The notes under the pieces were generated by a model that saw only the letters and a program-made list of their open reading frames with translations, did not search any database and was not told the DNA's origin. From Antedon mediterranea (lineage: Eukaryota; Echinodermata; Crinoidea; Comatulida; Antedonidae): DNA of 64,000 nucleotides. Within the stretch, counting starts at the first letter, position 1; the number at the start of each line of letters is the position of its first letter. Made by a program: the position numbers and the translations under genes. The stretch is taken from the NCBI RefSeq assembly GCF_964355755.1, contig NC_092673.1, positions 33,675,648 through 33,739,647 on the forward strand. Direction: 5' to 3'. Below are positions 21,979 to 31,905 of this stretch, one piece after another.

Positions 21979-23551
21979 ATGGATTCTATACTCACTCATA
22001 AAGAAACTATTCTGACCTGGCACCAGGGTGTTACAGCGTTTGATCGAGGAAGCCATCAGGAATCTTTAGATATTTTGCTTCAGATTCCAGAAGCGTCGAT
22101 CACGTCAAGAATATTCTACAACATTGGACACATTTACCTTTTTCTACAGGAATACACAAAGGCAGCCAAGGTTTGAAGAATGTTGTTGCTTTTAAATAAT
22201 TCTAATTGTGGTTGATATATGTTAGAAATAGTAGTGTTAAATATAGCTGATATCATTTGACTAGGTTACATGTTTATTCTTATAAACATTTAGTCTTGAT
22301 GCCCCTGAAGTGAAATGGTAAAGAGTTTTTAATTTATGAGGACGATGGAAAACCTAGGCATATTGGCATATTGTGTTGTTACCAATGTTTTGTCGTAAAT
22401 TGAAAACTCCCTATTGCCTTGACCCTAACAATCAAAAAAGTTGATAACCTAACTCACATCCATGTGAAATAATATCAGTATTCATTCAGTATTTTTCATT
22501 TTCAATGTTAAAAATTTCTTTTTGTTTCTTTCATAGAATTTTGAAGCAGCTTTTGAGAAAGACTGCCATCTAGCTGCCGCTTTCTTCCAGTGTGGTGTTG
22601 CTCTTTTTCGGAACAACAAATTCAATCAAGCACGCAAGATGTTCGAAAAGAGCAAAGAGTGTCTTCGTGATTCACAATATATTGATTACAAAGCCGTTGG
22701 AATGACTTGTAAACTGTACAGATGTGAGGTTAGTTTGATATGAGAAAAAAGATTCTTCACTCTCAATGCCTCATCCTTTGGATGGGATGTAAAGCATAAG
22801 CATACAAAAATCTGCCATATTGCTTAATAATAATAATAATATGCTTTTAAGTGCTTCACATTACATGTATGGAAACATACTCCCATAATGCAGCTAGTAA
22901 TCAGTACAAAGTTGTGTGCATTATCTATAGGCAAGATTCTACTCTGATTACCTCATCCTTTGGATGGGATGTAAAGCATAAGCATACAAATATGTGTACT
23001 ATGATATTTGATGATGTATGACGCACAATTTTTACTTTCTTTCTGATAGATTCTCTTCAACATATCTACTGCAGTTGCCGCAATGACAAAAGATCCCGAG
23101 TGGGCGCTTGATATATTAAGCGACACGGACAAATGCGAGAAAGAACCAAACCATGTTCAATCAATCCAAAAAGCAAAAAATCAGCTCAAGGTAGATGTAT
23201 AAAATAATAATAATAAAAACTGCTGTCCAGAAATATTACTGTACATACTGTATAAACATTAGTACACCTAAACATTACACTTAAATACTATACCTAAACA
23301 CTATGCCTAAACATTACACCTAAACACTACGCCTGAATACTACACCTAAACATTACGCCTAAACACTACAGCTAAACACTACACCTAAACACTTTTTAAA
23401 CTTCTTTCAGGATGGTGTTACTCCTTCAATTTTCAGTCTACCTGAAAAAGAATTGTTTAGACCTCCAAAAGACAAAATAGAAAACATAAATAAGACGGAT
23501 TACTTAGGACAGTCTAAAGTAGTTCACACGGTACCAGGATCTAGCGTAAAA
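21979..23551 (+). CDS. p67phox module 1 (exons 1-4: TPRs and activation domain)
   Basis: Exon sizes are 192, 192, 141 and 141 bp. Exons 1-3 carry the TPR helices. Exon 2 includes Arg108, Ser110 and Asp114, at the positions of human p67phox Arg102, Asn104 and Asp108, which contact Rac. Exon 4 carries LFRPPKDKIENINKTDYLGQ, where Asp205-Gly208 and Val212 match the human DYLG and Val204 of the activation domain. The exon 1 donor (GTTTGA) is weak, but the phase and the protein continuity (KAAK/NFEAAFEKD) support it. Confidence 0.8.
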
Positions 23552-26500
23552 GTAAGGCAAAGTAATTTGTAATGTATTCTAGTGTCTACTTATTGGATAG
23601 TCTAGTCTTGACAAAACTAATGCAGCAGACAGATTAATAAAGTCCAACTGGAGAAATTTTCATTGGACGATATCTGATTTCAAAAGGGGAAGATTGTTTA
23701 GGATGTAAGAATTTTCGAACCCCATCTTAGAAAATAATTACAGACCCCTTTAAAAATTAACTTTGATGTTGAGCTTGATATGATAGAATATCCACTAGTT
23801 TCACTTCTCTTTGCCTTTAAAATAAAAATCAACATTTTAAAATACTTTCTCTACTGTTTTATCTACAGAAACCGGCCAAACAAAAGGAAGAAAAGGTTAT
23901 AGATTTACCCATTCCTAAGAGGTCCTCCTTGGAACCCCCTTCAAGAAAACCTCCAGGTTCAAACATGTTCAAACCAATCAACTCTCAAGATTCTAGGTCG
24001 AGTCCCACACCTCCAAACAGATTGCCGCCCTCTCCAACATCACCTTTCAATAACGAATCAGACAGGTTACAACCGTCAAATGGTAAATTTACTAATCCAT
24101 CTGGACGATCTAGTCCAGTACCACCTGGTAGACCACCACCATCTGGCCCAGGAGGGAGACCTAGCCCAAGCCCAACACCTCCAATGAGACCACCTCCTAT
24201 GAGCAGTGGCAGGCCTAGTCCATCCCCACCAGCAAGGCTACCTCCTCAAAGTTTTGAACGTCTGAACAGTGCTGGTAAAGGTCCTCCAGCAAGGCCGCCA
24301 CCAATTTCTCCATCTAATCTCTCACCACAACCATCGCCAATAAATTCACGAGGGCCTAGTCCAAACAAACTCTCGCATAAAGAGATTATTGTGACTTGGC
24401 ATAAAGCTATGCAGGTGTACGAGTCTGGTGCAACTTCAGAAGCCTTGGAGAACCTTACTTCAATTCCAGAGCCTTCTGCCAAGATTCTGTTTAACATAGG
24501 AAGCTTTCAACTTTTAACTAATGATGTTGCTAATGCACAAAAGGCATGTAATAATAATTTAAAATCACTAAAATATACTATTTAAAATTAAAATACAATG
24601 GTTTATTACATATTAAATTAAAGGTTAGGTTATACTAGACAAATTTAAGAAAACAAAAAATCATTGAAATGAAACTAGTTTCTGAGATCAAATTCTGCCT
24701 AAAGCAAGGAAGTAATTTGACCAATCACATTGCGATAGACCATCTGAACTATCGCTTGTGATTAGACTTTCTTTCTTCTGTGATTCTAAATAATATATAT
24801 TTTTCATTACATTTCAGACATTGGAATTAGCAGTTGAAAAGGACGAACACATGGCGATTGGCTTCTTCCAACAAGGCATTGCTTTGGCTCAACAATCAAG
24901 TTATGAATTGGCATGGAAAGCGTTTGATAAAGCCCGCAGGGCACTGCGACAAAATGACAGCATCGACTACAAGCAAATAGGATTGCCCTACAAACTATAT
25001 GAATGCGAGGTTCGGTATTAATTTAAATATTATATATTTGGGACAGGTCATAAATTTGAATCAATTTGAGAAAACGAAAACTTTGAGAAAGCAAGGCAAC
25101 CTATTGTAGTGTATTCGACTCACTTTTTATGATTTTTATTTTGATAGGTTCTCTATAACCAGTCTCTTATGTACTATCACCTTGATGATATGAAGTTAGC
25201 TAAAGAAGTTTTGGAGTTGGCACTGAAGAAAAAATCTGAAATTAGACATAGTAAAATTGATTCTGCTATGGTTCAGCTTAAGGTAAATTAAATAGAAATA
25301 TTATTTATTCAATTAATTCAGCCTTGGAAGGGCATTATTTAAATAATAGTTCCCCACTCCTTATATATAACAAATTTTGTTACCCACCTGGCCGTTAATT
25401 ACTAAGGCTAAACAATACTATAATTAAAGATTTTCATAAAGAGATTTTTTACTAGTTTGAACTTTGTTATGCTTGAATAATTTTATTATATATATATTTT
25501 TTTAATAGGCATCAAAAGGCTTTGATTTATTTACCCTTCCTAAAGACGCTGTGTTCAAGCCACCAGCTTCGAAGGTGGAAAACATATCAAAGGTGGATTA
25601 CCTAGGCCAGAAAAAGGTCGTAGCCAAGTTTGAGGTACGAACACTCGTTAGTAATGGGTACCAGAAATGATGACTAACACTAATAACTACTAACAATAAT
25701 CTGTATATTAATTCCAATAAAGTATGACAATTATATTATTATATTGTTTATGTGTTGATTGGGTACGTCATAGTAATTAGAGAAAATACATGCATGTATG
25801 ATCAATATATGGATGTAATATAAAAATGGATGACTTTGAAGCCCTAAGAAACTATTCTCACTCACAAAGAAATGCTTTTTGAAGAATCAATAACCTTGTG
25901 TCAGACCCTTTGGTAGACTTTGTGTGAACTGGGCATATCCCTCTAAAAGGTTATTTCCAACAAGGACGTAAGCCCCAGAAATTTGACATTGCTTTGCATC
26001 CAAGTGGGAACACATCTTAAAGGTGAAAGGTTTGATTATTTTTCCAAATTGAAACTTTACATGCTATAAAGCCTTGTCTACACTATCAAACTTTATGTGA
26101 CAACAAAATGTGATATGCCCATATATGGACATGATGATGTCATATCACTTCCATATTTGGGCATATCACCACCATATTTGGGCACATAACACCTTTTTGG
26201 TCAAACTAGTTTGATTGTGTAGACAGAACTTTAGAGAGAATAGAATTATCTCCCATAGAATTGGTAAAATTACTGTTTTGTCTTTTTTTTTGCCTATATA
26301 TGTTTGTTTCTAACACCGTTTCATTGATTTTTCTTGAAACGATTGAATATTGTTAAATGTATGTTAAGTGTGTTTTATTTTATTTTTATTTGGTGTTTTT
26401 CCTTCTAAAAAAAAGGGCAAAGCAGAGCGTGGTATCGCTGCACTAGCCACATCGATGATTTATTAAGGGCAAGTGTTTGAGGGTAATAAAATGTAATAAT

Positions 26501-29213
26501 CATGTGTCATGTGTTCTAATTCTATTAAACATAAATTCATCACATTTCATTATTTTAATTTGTGGTATTAGTGAGACATGCTTGTGCTATCATTCATTTT
26601 CTAAATGCATTAATAATTAACTTTTGTGGATTGCTTGGGGCAGAAACTAAATATATAAATTAAATTGCTTACAGTAACTTCTTGGGTACAATTTCCAGGG
26701 TTGGATCCAGGATTTTTTGAACGGAGAAGCAGTACATTTTAAAAAATCTCTGAAAAAATAGATATCAAAAAGACTCACTAAACCCATTGAGTGGGGATGG
26801 TATGCCTACTATGTTCAGAGTACCTTTCATGCAAAATGCTTTATGCAGGTACCAGGGAGTTGTACTCCCTGCAGGTACATAGGCAAATCCACTACATGTT
26901 ATATTCAGTAATAAGCTCAACAGGCCCATTACGGCAGAGTTTCTGGTTAGTATGATATCCAGAATATTATACATTGTAGGAAAGAATTTTGGATGTTTGG
27001 AACCTCTGTAAGCCTAGTTTCAGATATTTTGAGACTATTGCACGAATGTTGGATGCAAATAATACTCCATAATTCACAATGCATGCCATAGTGACTAAGC
27101 CATTTGCATTTTAACAATGGTGTTACAATAATATTGAAAGAGTCCTTATCATTAATCTTATCTTAAATTAATCAGTTGTATTTATAAAAAGTCTTGGAAT
27201 GCAGTTTGTTGGCTAGTTCCAAAACTATTGGTTGCTATCTTTTCTTATTTTTAAATAAATTGTTTGAAATAAAAATGAATGCATGATACAGCATTTGGAA
27301 AATCATTGTTACTTTATTTTATACATTATTTTAAAACCTATCATTGTCAAAAGATACATATATGATTCAGTTGTATATGAGTTTCTACTGTTTGTTTAAA
27401 AGCAATCGATTGTTTGTTCGTTACAAATGTTTTATTTTATAAACACAGCATATATAAATCCAAAGGTAAATTACTAATAAAATGACAATGCTGTGGGTAT
27501 CAGTGGCTGGATCTCAATGGAGATACAAAATAAAATAAGCAAACAGCTAAATCTAAACGATAAATTAAAACAGAAAAATTAGTAGAGCTTTCAGGCAACA
27601 TATTGTGAATTGTGTGAAGAAAGTCTTGTTTCAAGCTAAAAACTTAAAATATATGTATAACTTACAAAACCTATACAATCAACCAACTTAATACCATACC
27701 ATATCTTCAACTTTTTTTCTGCTCAAAATTTCAATTTTAACTTTTAAATTATTTCTGCTATTACTACGGTATTCTAAAATAGTGCTATAAAAAAATAGAA
27801 GTTTTATTAAAAAATGCAGAATTTATTATTCCATTATAATAAAGTATGATAATAAATGAACAAGAATGGTAGTAGACAACGGTTAATTATTATCATTATC
27901 ATCATTCCTCTATCTCTAGTTTCATTGCATTTGGTTGGTTGATTCGTAAATATTGCTCAACCGTATGTGTAAAATGTACTGAACCAACGTTTGCAAAAAA
28001 ATGGCTCTCAGTTATCAATACAAAATCTCTAGTTCACTAATCAGACTGCCAATCTCTTGGGTGAGACTTGAACCAGACACTCTCTAGGCCACTAACCTTG
28101 TACCACTTCTTTTTAGGCTGCAGTGTCTTGTACCTAATAGAAGTTGTTTTTGACAAATTTACTATCATACCAGATTCTTCCTACATGAAAGTATTATGGT
28201 AGAAGTTATTACATTGTCTGAATGATTACATACTTTATCCATATTGCTATTAAAATTTGTTTGGATTTTAATATTATTGGTAATAAATGGTCTAATAATA
28301 ATCAAACCTTTGTATTGCGCATGTGCCAATTTCAAATAAAATGAGCAAAGACGCATTTTATCCTTAAATTTGCTAGATAAAAATGAATTTTGAAATTAAT
28401 TTGAAATGACTCAGAAGTGGGTGAATTGGTATGAAATGCTTCCAAATATCCAAAATATAGATCTGATCTGCTTGCATATAAACAGTGAGTTTGAAAAGCT
28501 AGATCTGCCAAAAAACCTGTCGTGTCAAATATACTTAACGAATGCAAATGCTGAAACTCTAGAAAAAAGTGGTATATCAAGTAATTGCACTAAATTGTAT
28601 TAACATAATAATTTGTTTGTTTAAATAGGAAAAAGAAGTGAATGGCAGACCAAGTAAGTTACCACCACGACTAAGCATGGATCTTGGAAATAAGAATAAA
28701 CATTCGGAAGAAAAACGGCGATCGTCCAGTCCTGGAATACGCATCTCATATCACGGTAGTTTAGACGAAGATGCTAATGTTTTTAGAAATGAAATGAGTG
28801 ACAATCGTTGTAACTCACCGCCCGATCTCGATGAAGAAGGTGATACTTACGGACCTGTCCCCGAAGGTATAAGCAGTGTACGTATACCAAGTTTAGGAAC
28901 ACTTCCAGATATAATTGATGTACACTCATCCAGCCTGGGACCTTTACCAGACGTTAGCATTTTACGTTCACCCAGCCCCGGTCCTCCAGCCCGCCCAGCA
29001 CCAACTCCTCCTCTTGATGAACGAGCAGAAAGTCCTGGACCTCCCGCGAGAGACGCCCCTGCACCGCCGGTCCCATTAAAACGTGGTGAAGATTTAGATG
29101 AGTTGTACGCCAATGTAAGGGCAAAAAAGTATAATAATGTTGCATTACCTAAAGTTCTTTCTCCGACAGCAGATAAGAAGCCATTTCCATCACCCAAACC
29201 CAAACGTTTTTAA
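21979..29213 (+). CDS. Double-headed p67phox-like NADPH-oxidase activator
   Basis: Nine phase-0 exons (21979-22170, 22537-22728, 23050-23190, 23411-23551, 23869-24543, 24818-25009, 25148-25282, 25509-25634, 28629-29213) encode 792 residues. Residues 1-222 match the p67phox/NOXA1 N-terminus: a TPR block (TWHQGVTAFDRGSHQESLD, then NIGHIYLF, then FQCGVALF), the Rac-contact loop LRDSQYIDYK and the activation motif TDYLGQSKVV. Residues about 223-389 are proline-rich. Residues 390-598 repeat the whole module (TWHKAMQVYESGATSEALE, FQQGIALA, LRQNDSIDYK, VDYLGQKKVV). Residues 599-792 form a second Ser/Pro-rich tail with PPARPAPTPP and PPVPLKR. In the known family p67phox binds Rac-GTP through the TPRs and switches on gp91phox/NOX2 through the activation domain. 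The SH3 and PB1 domains of canonical p67phox are absent. A cytosolic oxidase-activating role is inferred. The start is the first ATG after a possible 5'UTR acceptor at 21969. Confidence 0.85.
22170..22536. other. p67phox-like intron 1, no further features
   Basis: This AT-rich intron ends in a pyrimidine tract and TTTCATAG. I see no repeat or ORF in it. Confidence 0.5.
22755..22996. repeat. Direct repeat pair in intron 2
   Basis: The phrase CCTCATCCTTTGGATGGGAT followed by GTAAAGCATAAGCATACAAA occurs at about 22765 and again at about 22947, 182 bp apart. The pair is either a local duplication or two ends of one element. Confidence 0.7.
23262..23398. repeat. Minisatellite, ~15-bp unit (CACCTAAACATTACG)
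   Basis: About nine diverged copies of a CTAAACACTACAC-type unit fill most of intron 3, ending close to the intron 3 acceptor at 23410. Confidence 0.8.
23869..24543 (+). CDS. p67phox-like exon 5: proline-rich linker plus start of second TPR block
   Basis: The 225 codons hold about 165 residues of Pro/Ser-rich linker with several SH3-ligand-like sequences (RPPPSGP, PPMRPPPM, PPARPPP), followed by 58 residues that start module 2 (LSHKEIIVTWHKAMQVYES). The linker may flex between the heads and bind SH3 proteins. The exon seems to end at AAAAG|GCATGT, a GC-AG intron. No GT nearby keeps the frame, and reading through hits a stop after 14 more codons. Confidence 0.75.
24818..25634 (+). CDS. p67phox module 2 (exons 6-8: TPRs and activation domain)
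   Basis: Exons of 192, 135 and 126 bp mirror exons 2-4. Arg491, Asn493 and Asp497 keep all three p67phox Rac-contact identities considered here. VDYLGQKKVV (Asp586-Gly589, Val593) keeps the activation motif. The exon 6 donor GTTCGG is poor, but its position matches exon 2 exactly. This module is closer to the human residues in the Rac loop than module 1 is. Confidence 0.8.
26069..26232. mobile_element. MITE family 1, copy 5
   Basis: AAGCCTTGTCTACACTATCA at the left and TTTGATTGTGTAGACAGAAC at the right form inverted repeats flanked by TA. The interior carries the family phrase CCATATTTGGGCA twice. Confidence 0.85.
26416..26466 (+). CDS. Possible alternative last exon of the p67phox-like gene
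   Basis: A pyrimidine-rich tract and AAAG precede 16 in-frame codons (GKAERGIAALATSMIY) and a TAA. The phase matches exon 8, so a shorter isoform ending just after the second activation domain is possible. The segment is more GC-rich than its surroundings. The acceptor is preceded by an A run, which weakens the case. Confidence 0.25.
   Translation, partial: GKAERGIAALATSMIY
28045..28112 (-). repeat. tRNA-derived SINE head fragment
   Basis: On the minus strand, GGTTAGTGGCCTAGAGAGTG followed by CTGGTTCAAGTCTCACC resembles a split pol III promoter (A- and B-box-like) of a SINE. No body or tail was recognised. Confidence 0.35.
28629..29213 (+). CDS. p67phox-like exon 9: Ser/Pro-rich C-terminal tail
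   Basis: The exon holds 194 codons and a TAA. The composition is acidic and Ser-rich, then strongly Pro-rich (PGPPARPAPTPP, DAPAPPVPLKR, SPKPKRF at the end). PPVPLKR fits a class II PxxPxK/R SH3 ligand. It takes the place of the SH3-PB1-SH3 half of canonical p67phox. Confidence 0.75.
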   Translation, partial: EKEVNGRPSKLPPRLSMDLGNKNKHSEEKRRSSSPGIRISYHGSLDEDANVFRNEMSDNRCNSPPDLDEEGDTYGPVPEGISSVRIPSLGTLPDIIDVHSSSLGPLPDVSILRSPSPGPPARPAPTPPLDERAESPGPPARDAPAPPVPLKRGEDLDELYANVRAKKYNNVALPKVLSPTADKKPFPSPKPKRF

Positions 29214-30780
29214 GATTCTTAAAAAGTCCAATAGTAGCTTAAAAAGTTTAATAGATGTTGTTTTCATGTAGTTTTTTGTAAAACTAACTAAATCTGGGGG
29301 TACCAGCAATTGACAAAACAATACAGTTTCAACTTTATTATTTAATATCCTTTTTTTTATTTTTTTAAAATTTATTTTCAGTACTTAACCAGGTGGTGTT
29401 ATTGCATTCCAAATGAAATAGTTTCTTAACAATAGTTTATATATAGTGTACAGACATGAAAACCAAATTAATGTGAACATTTCATTTACATTTCTTTAAT
29501 TTATTTATTATTTAAAGACTGTAGTATATTCCAAATTCATTCCATTTTTAGAATATAAGATTAGATATAGTAAAATAAGGTAAAATTTTGATATTTTGTT
29601 TTAAACACTAAAAAAAAATGTTTGTATAGATCAGTAACACAATATTATATTGTCATTGCAATGCAGATATGGTAGATTGCAATTCTTTACTTTATGAAGT
29701 TAAGAGCCAAAAAAAACTTTGAAATATTTTTGTTCAATGATGTTATGTATATAGAAGATGAGCTATTTTTTTACAATGTATAAAAGACAATAGGTTGAAT
29801 ATTGTGTATAATGTGAAAGATATAAAAACCATCCAACTATTCTTTAAATTTAGTTTACCAATTGTTACTGTATTTTATATGTTTAAACTTTTCAAATTAT
29901 GCAAATTTAATGTAGAATACCTCAAGATAAGCACCAATGCGATAGTGCACATAATAGCTTATTTGCATGAGATGCAGGTGGTGGGGTGCAAGTTGTTATT
30001 GTAATGAATATCACAGCTGAAAATTAAAACTTTTTAAAAGCTTTTCAAAGTTTGTGTATTAATTTGTTGTATGTGCGAGGGCAATAAATAAATGCATACT
30101 GGTATATTGGTATTTTGTCTGATCAGGGCCGATACGTAAAGGCATTTTGATATACCGTACAGAACGGTTTTTTAATATACTAGATATTGAAAATTGCAAG
30201 TGAGTGCTGCGAGCAGATATCTAGACGTACAAAATGTCCAAATGGAAAAAATTACTCGTGTTCGCGTCTTCACAAATGGTCTTAGAGACCGCCCATAGAC
30301 TATGCAGTGTTGACCAATAGTTGGCTGTAACGAGCCAATGACCTTTTGGATCTGCCCAGCGATAAAGCGTGACTAAAATGGCTAAATGTGAAGGATAAAA
30401 AAATTCTCGTGTAGAATATTTGTTCATAGCAACCGATCTGACGGAGTGCAGAATATGCAAATGAATTGCTCACAAATCTGAGCGAATTCTGAAGGAGACT
30501 ACATGTGCTTAAAAGGATATGTAACTTCTAGATCTATTTTTCTTGTAAAGTCTTGGGTGAAATGCATTTACAAGGATAAAATAAACTACTGACTTTCGTT
30601 ATAATTTAATATACAAGAATAGTTTCTTTAAATGATACAATGATAATAACCTACTTACAATACCATAAATTATAAAATGTCATTTTAATAATAAAATGTT
30701 AACATATATTATACTACAATTAAAAATGTCCCAGGATTTATTTCTATCTAGTTGTACTGTATTTATATTTTTTTGTCTAT

Positions 30781-30960
30781 TCACAAAAAATGTCAGCAAC
30801 AGGATTTCTATTTTATTTTTCTAAAATTTGGACCAAACAAATGATAAAATAGTAAATATTATAGCTCAAAAAAATGTCAGCAACAATAATGGTAGGATTT
30901 TTATTTAATTTTTTTTCTAAAGTTTGAACCAAAAAAATTGATAAAATAATAATTATTATT
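30781..30960. repeat. Diverged direct repeat, ~100-bp unit x2
   Basis: Two copies of a block reading AAAAAATGTCAGCAACA, then GGATTTTTATTT, then CCAAA and TGATAAAATA follow one another. Confidence 0.6.
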
Positions 30961-31028
30961 ACAGTATTGTATAATACTATATTAATAAGAATGTAACTGT
31001 ATTTTCGTTCGTTTAGATGGTCATCCAC

Positions 31029-31135
31029 AATCGGTCAATCCCTTTCTTCTCATTCTCATCAAAGGTTGCATTTTCGTTTGTAGATTTTTCATCCACAATC
31101 GGTCAATCCCTTTCTTCTCATTCTTACCAAAGGTT
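31029..31135. repeat. Direct repeat, ~65-bp spacing x2
   Basis: CCACAATCGGTCAATCCCTT followed by TCTTCTCATTCT and AAAGGTTG occurs twice with only a few differences. Confidence 0.75.
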
Positions 31136-31209
31136 GTGTATTCAATACATAAAGTGTTCAGTTTGTGTTTAAACAACAGATTTAATTGCCGTTTTTCAAT
31201 TAACTGGTA

Positions 31210-31366
31210 TACAGTATAACTATATCAGTGTGTGTTTATGGTTAGAAGAGACCGTTTATTTTAAAAATTCCAAGATCAAAAAAAAAAAAAAATTTTTTGA
31301 TCTTGGAATTTTTAAAATAAACGGTCTCTTCTAACCATAAACACACACTGATATAGTTATACTGTA
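31210..31366. repeat. Perfect 74-bp inverted repeat with 9-nt A loop
   Basis: The left arm (31210-31283) begins TACAGTATAACTATATCAGT and is matched exactly in reverse complement by 31293-31366. The loop is all A. The right arm is followed by another A12/T10 run. It is either a fold-back element or a sequencing/assembly inversion artefact. Confidence 0.9.
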
Positions 31367-31678
31367 AAAAAAAAAAATTTTTTTTTTGTGAGGGGAGGGG
31401 GTTTCATAAGGGGTAAGATTTTGAGCTTGCCTAAGTTTAAGCTCTTAGCACACATTTGTTTGTTGATCAGGTCGGTGGAAGACAATACAACCAACCTCCT
31501 TTTAAACTACCCATATAGAAAGAAGTTAATGACTCGTACCACACATTGTTTATACCCTGATATGTTTAAATGCAGCACATCGTAACACTCTTTCAGGAAT
31601 GCTTTTTGTAACTCGTTCGTAGAGTACCGTAAATGATCAAACAAGCAAACGTCCTTTGAAGCGCTCATGCGTCATATA

Positions 31679-31684
31679 TTTATT
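31679..31684 (-). terminator. Candidate collagen poly-A signal
   Basis: AATAAA is present on the minus strand about 220 bp downstream of the collagen stop codon. It was chosen by position only. Confidence 0.35.
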
Positions 31685-31905
31685 ACGAATGCGCGACAAT
31701 TGCTGAATGATTGATTGTAATATCGTTGGAAGGTTTGTATGGCAAAATCAAATGTTGATTTTGAATTTGCGGTACATGTATAGTTCTGAAAAGAACTGTC
31801 AACGTTTAGATCAAAGCGGAACTGGGTTTGATCAAGTAGTGCTTCTGATCTCAACTAGCGCTTATTTGACCATTTACGGTTTGGACACACTAGATGTAAC
31901 TGTCA

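Larger units (their letters stand above)
25635..28628. other. Long intron 8 of the p67phox-like gene
   Basis: It holds a MITE family 1 copy (26069), MITE family 3 fragments, a possible alternative terminal exon (26416-26466), a tRNA-SINE-like B box (28045-28112) and an unexplained ORF (28406-28603). The rest is AT-rich. Confidence 0.6.
29214..31905. other. Convergent intergenic region (p67phox-like 3' / collagen 3')
   Basis: The two genes end facing each other. Candidate 3'UTR sequence of the p67phox-like gene runs from 29214, with possible poly-A signals at ATTAAA (about 30025) and AATAAATAAA (about 30085). Beyond these come local direct repeats (30781-30960, 31029-31135), a large hairpin (31210-31366) and the collagen 3'UTR. 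Confidence 0.5.

Noticed and set aside
24246-24497. Minus-strand ORF over the proline-rich linker
   Set aside because: It is an antisense shadow of a biased-composition exon.
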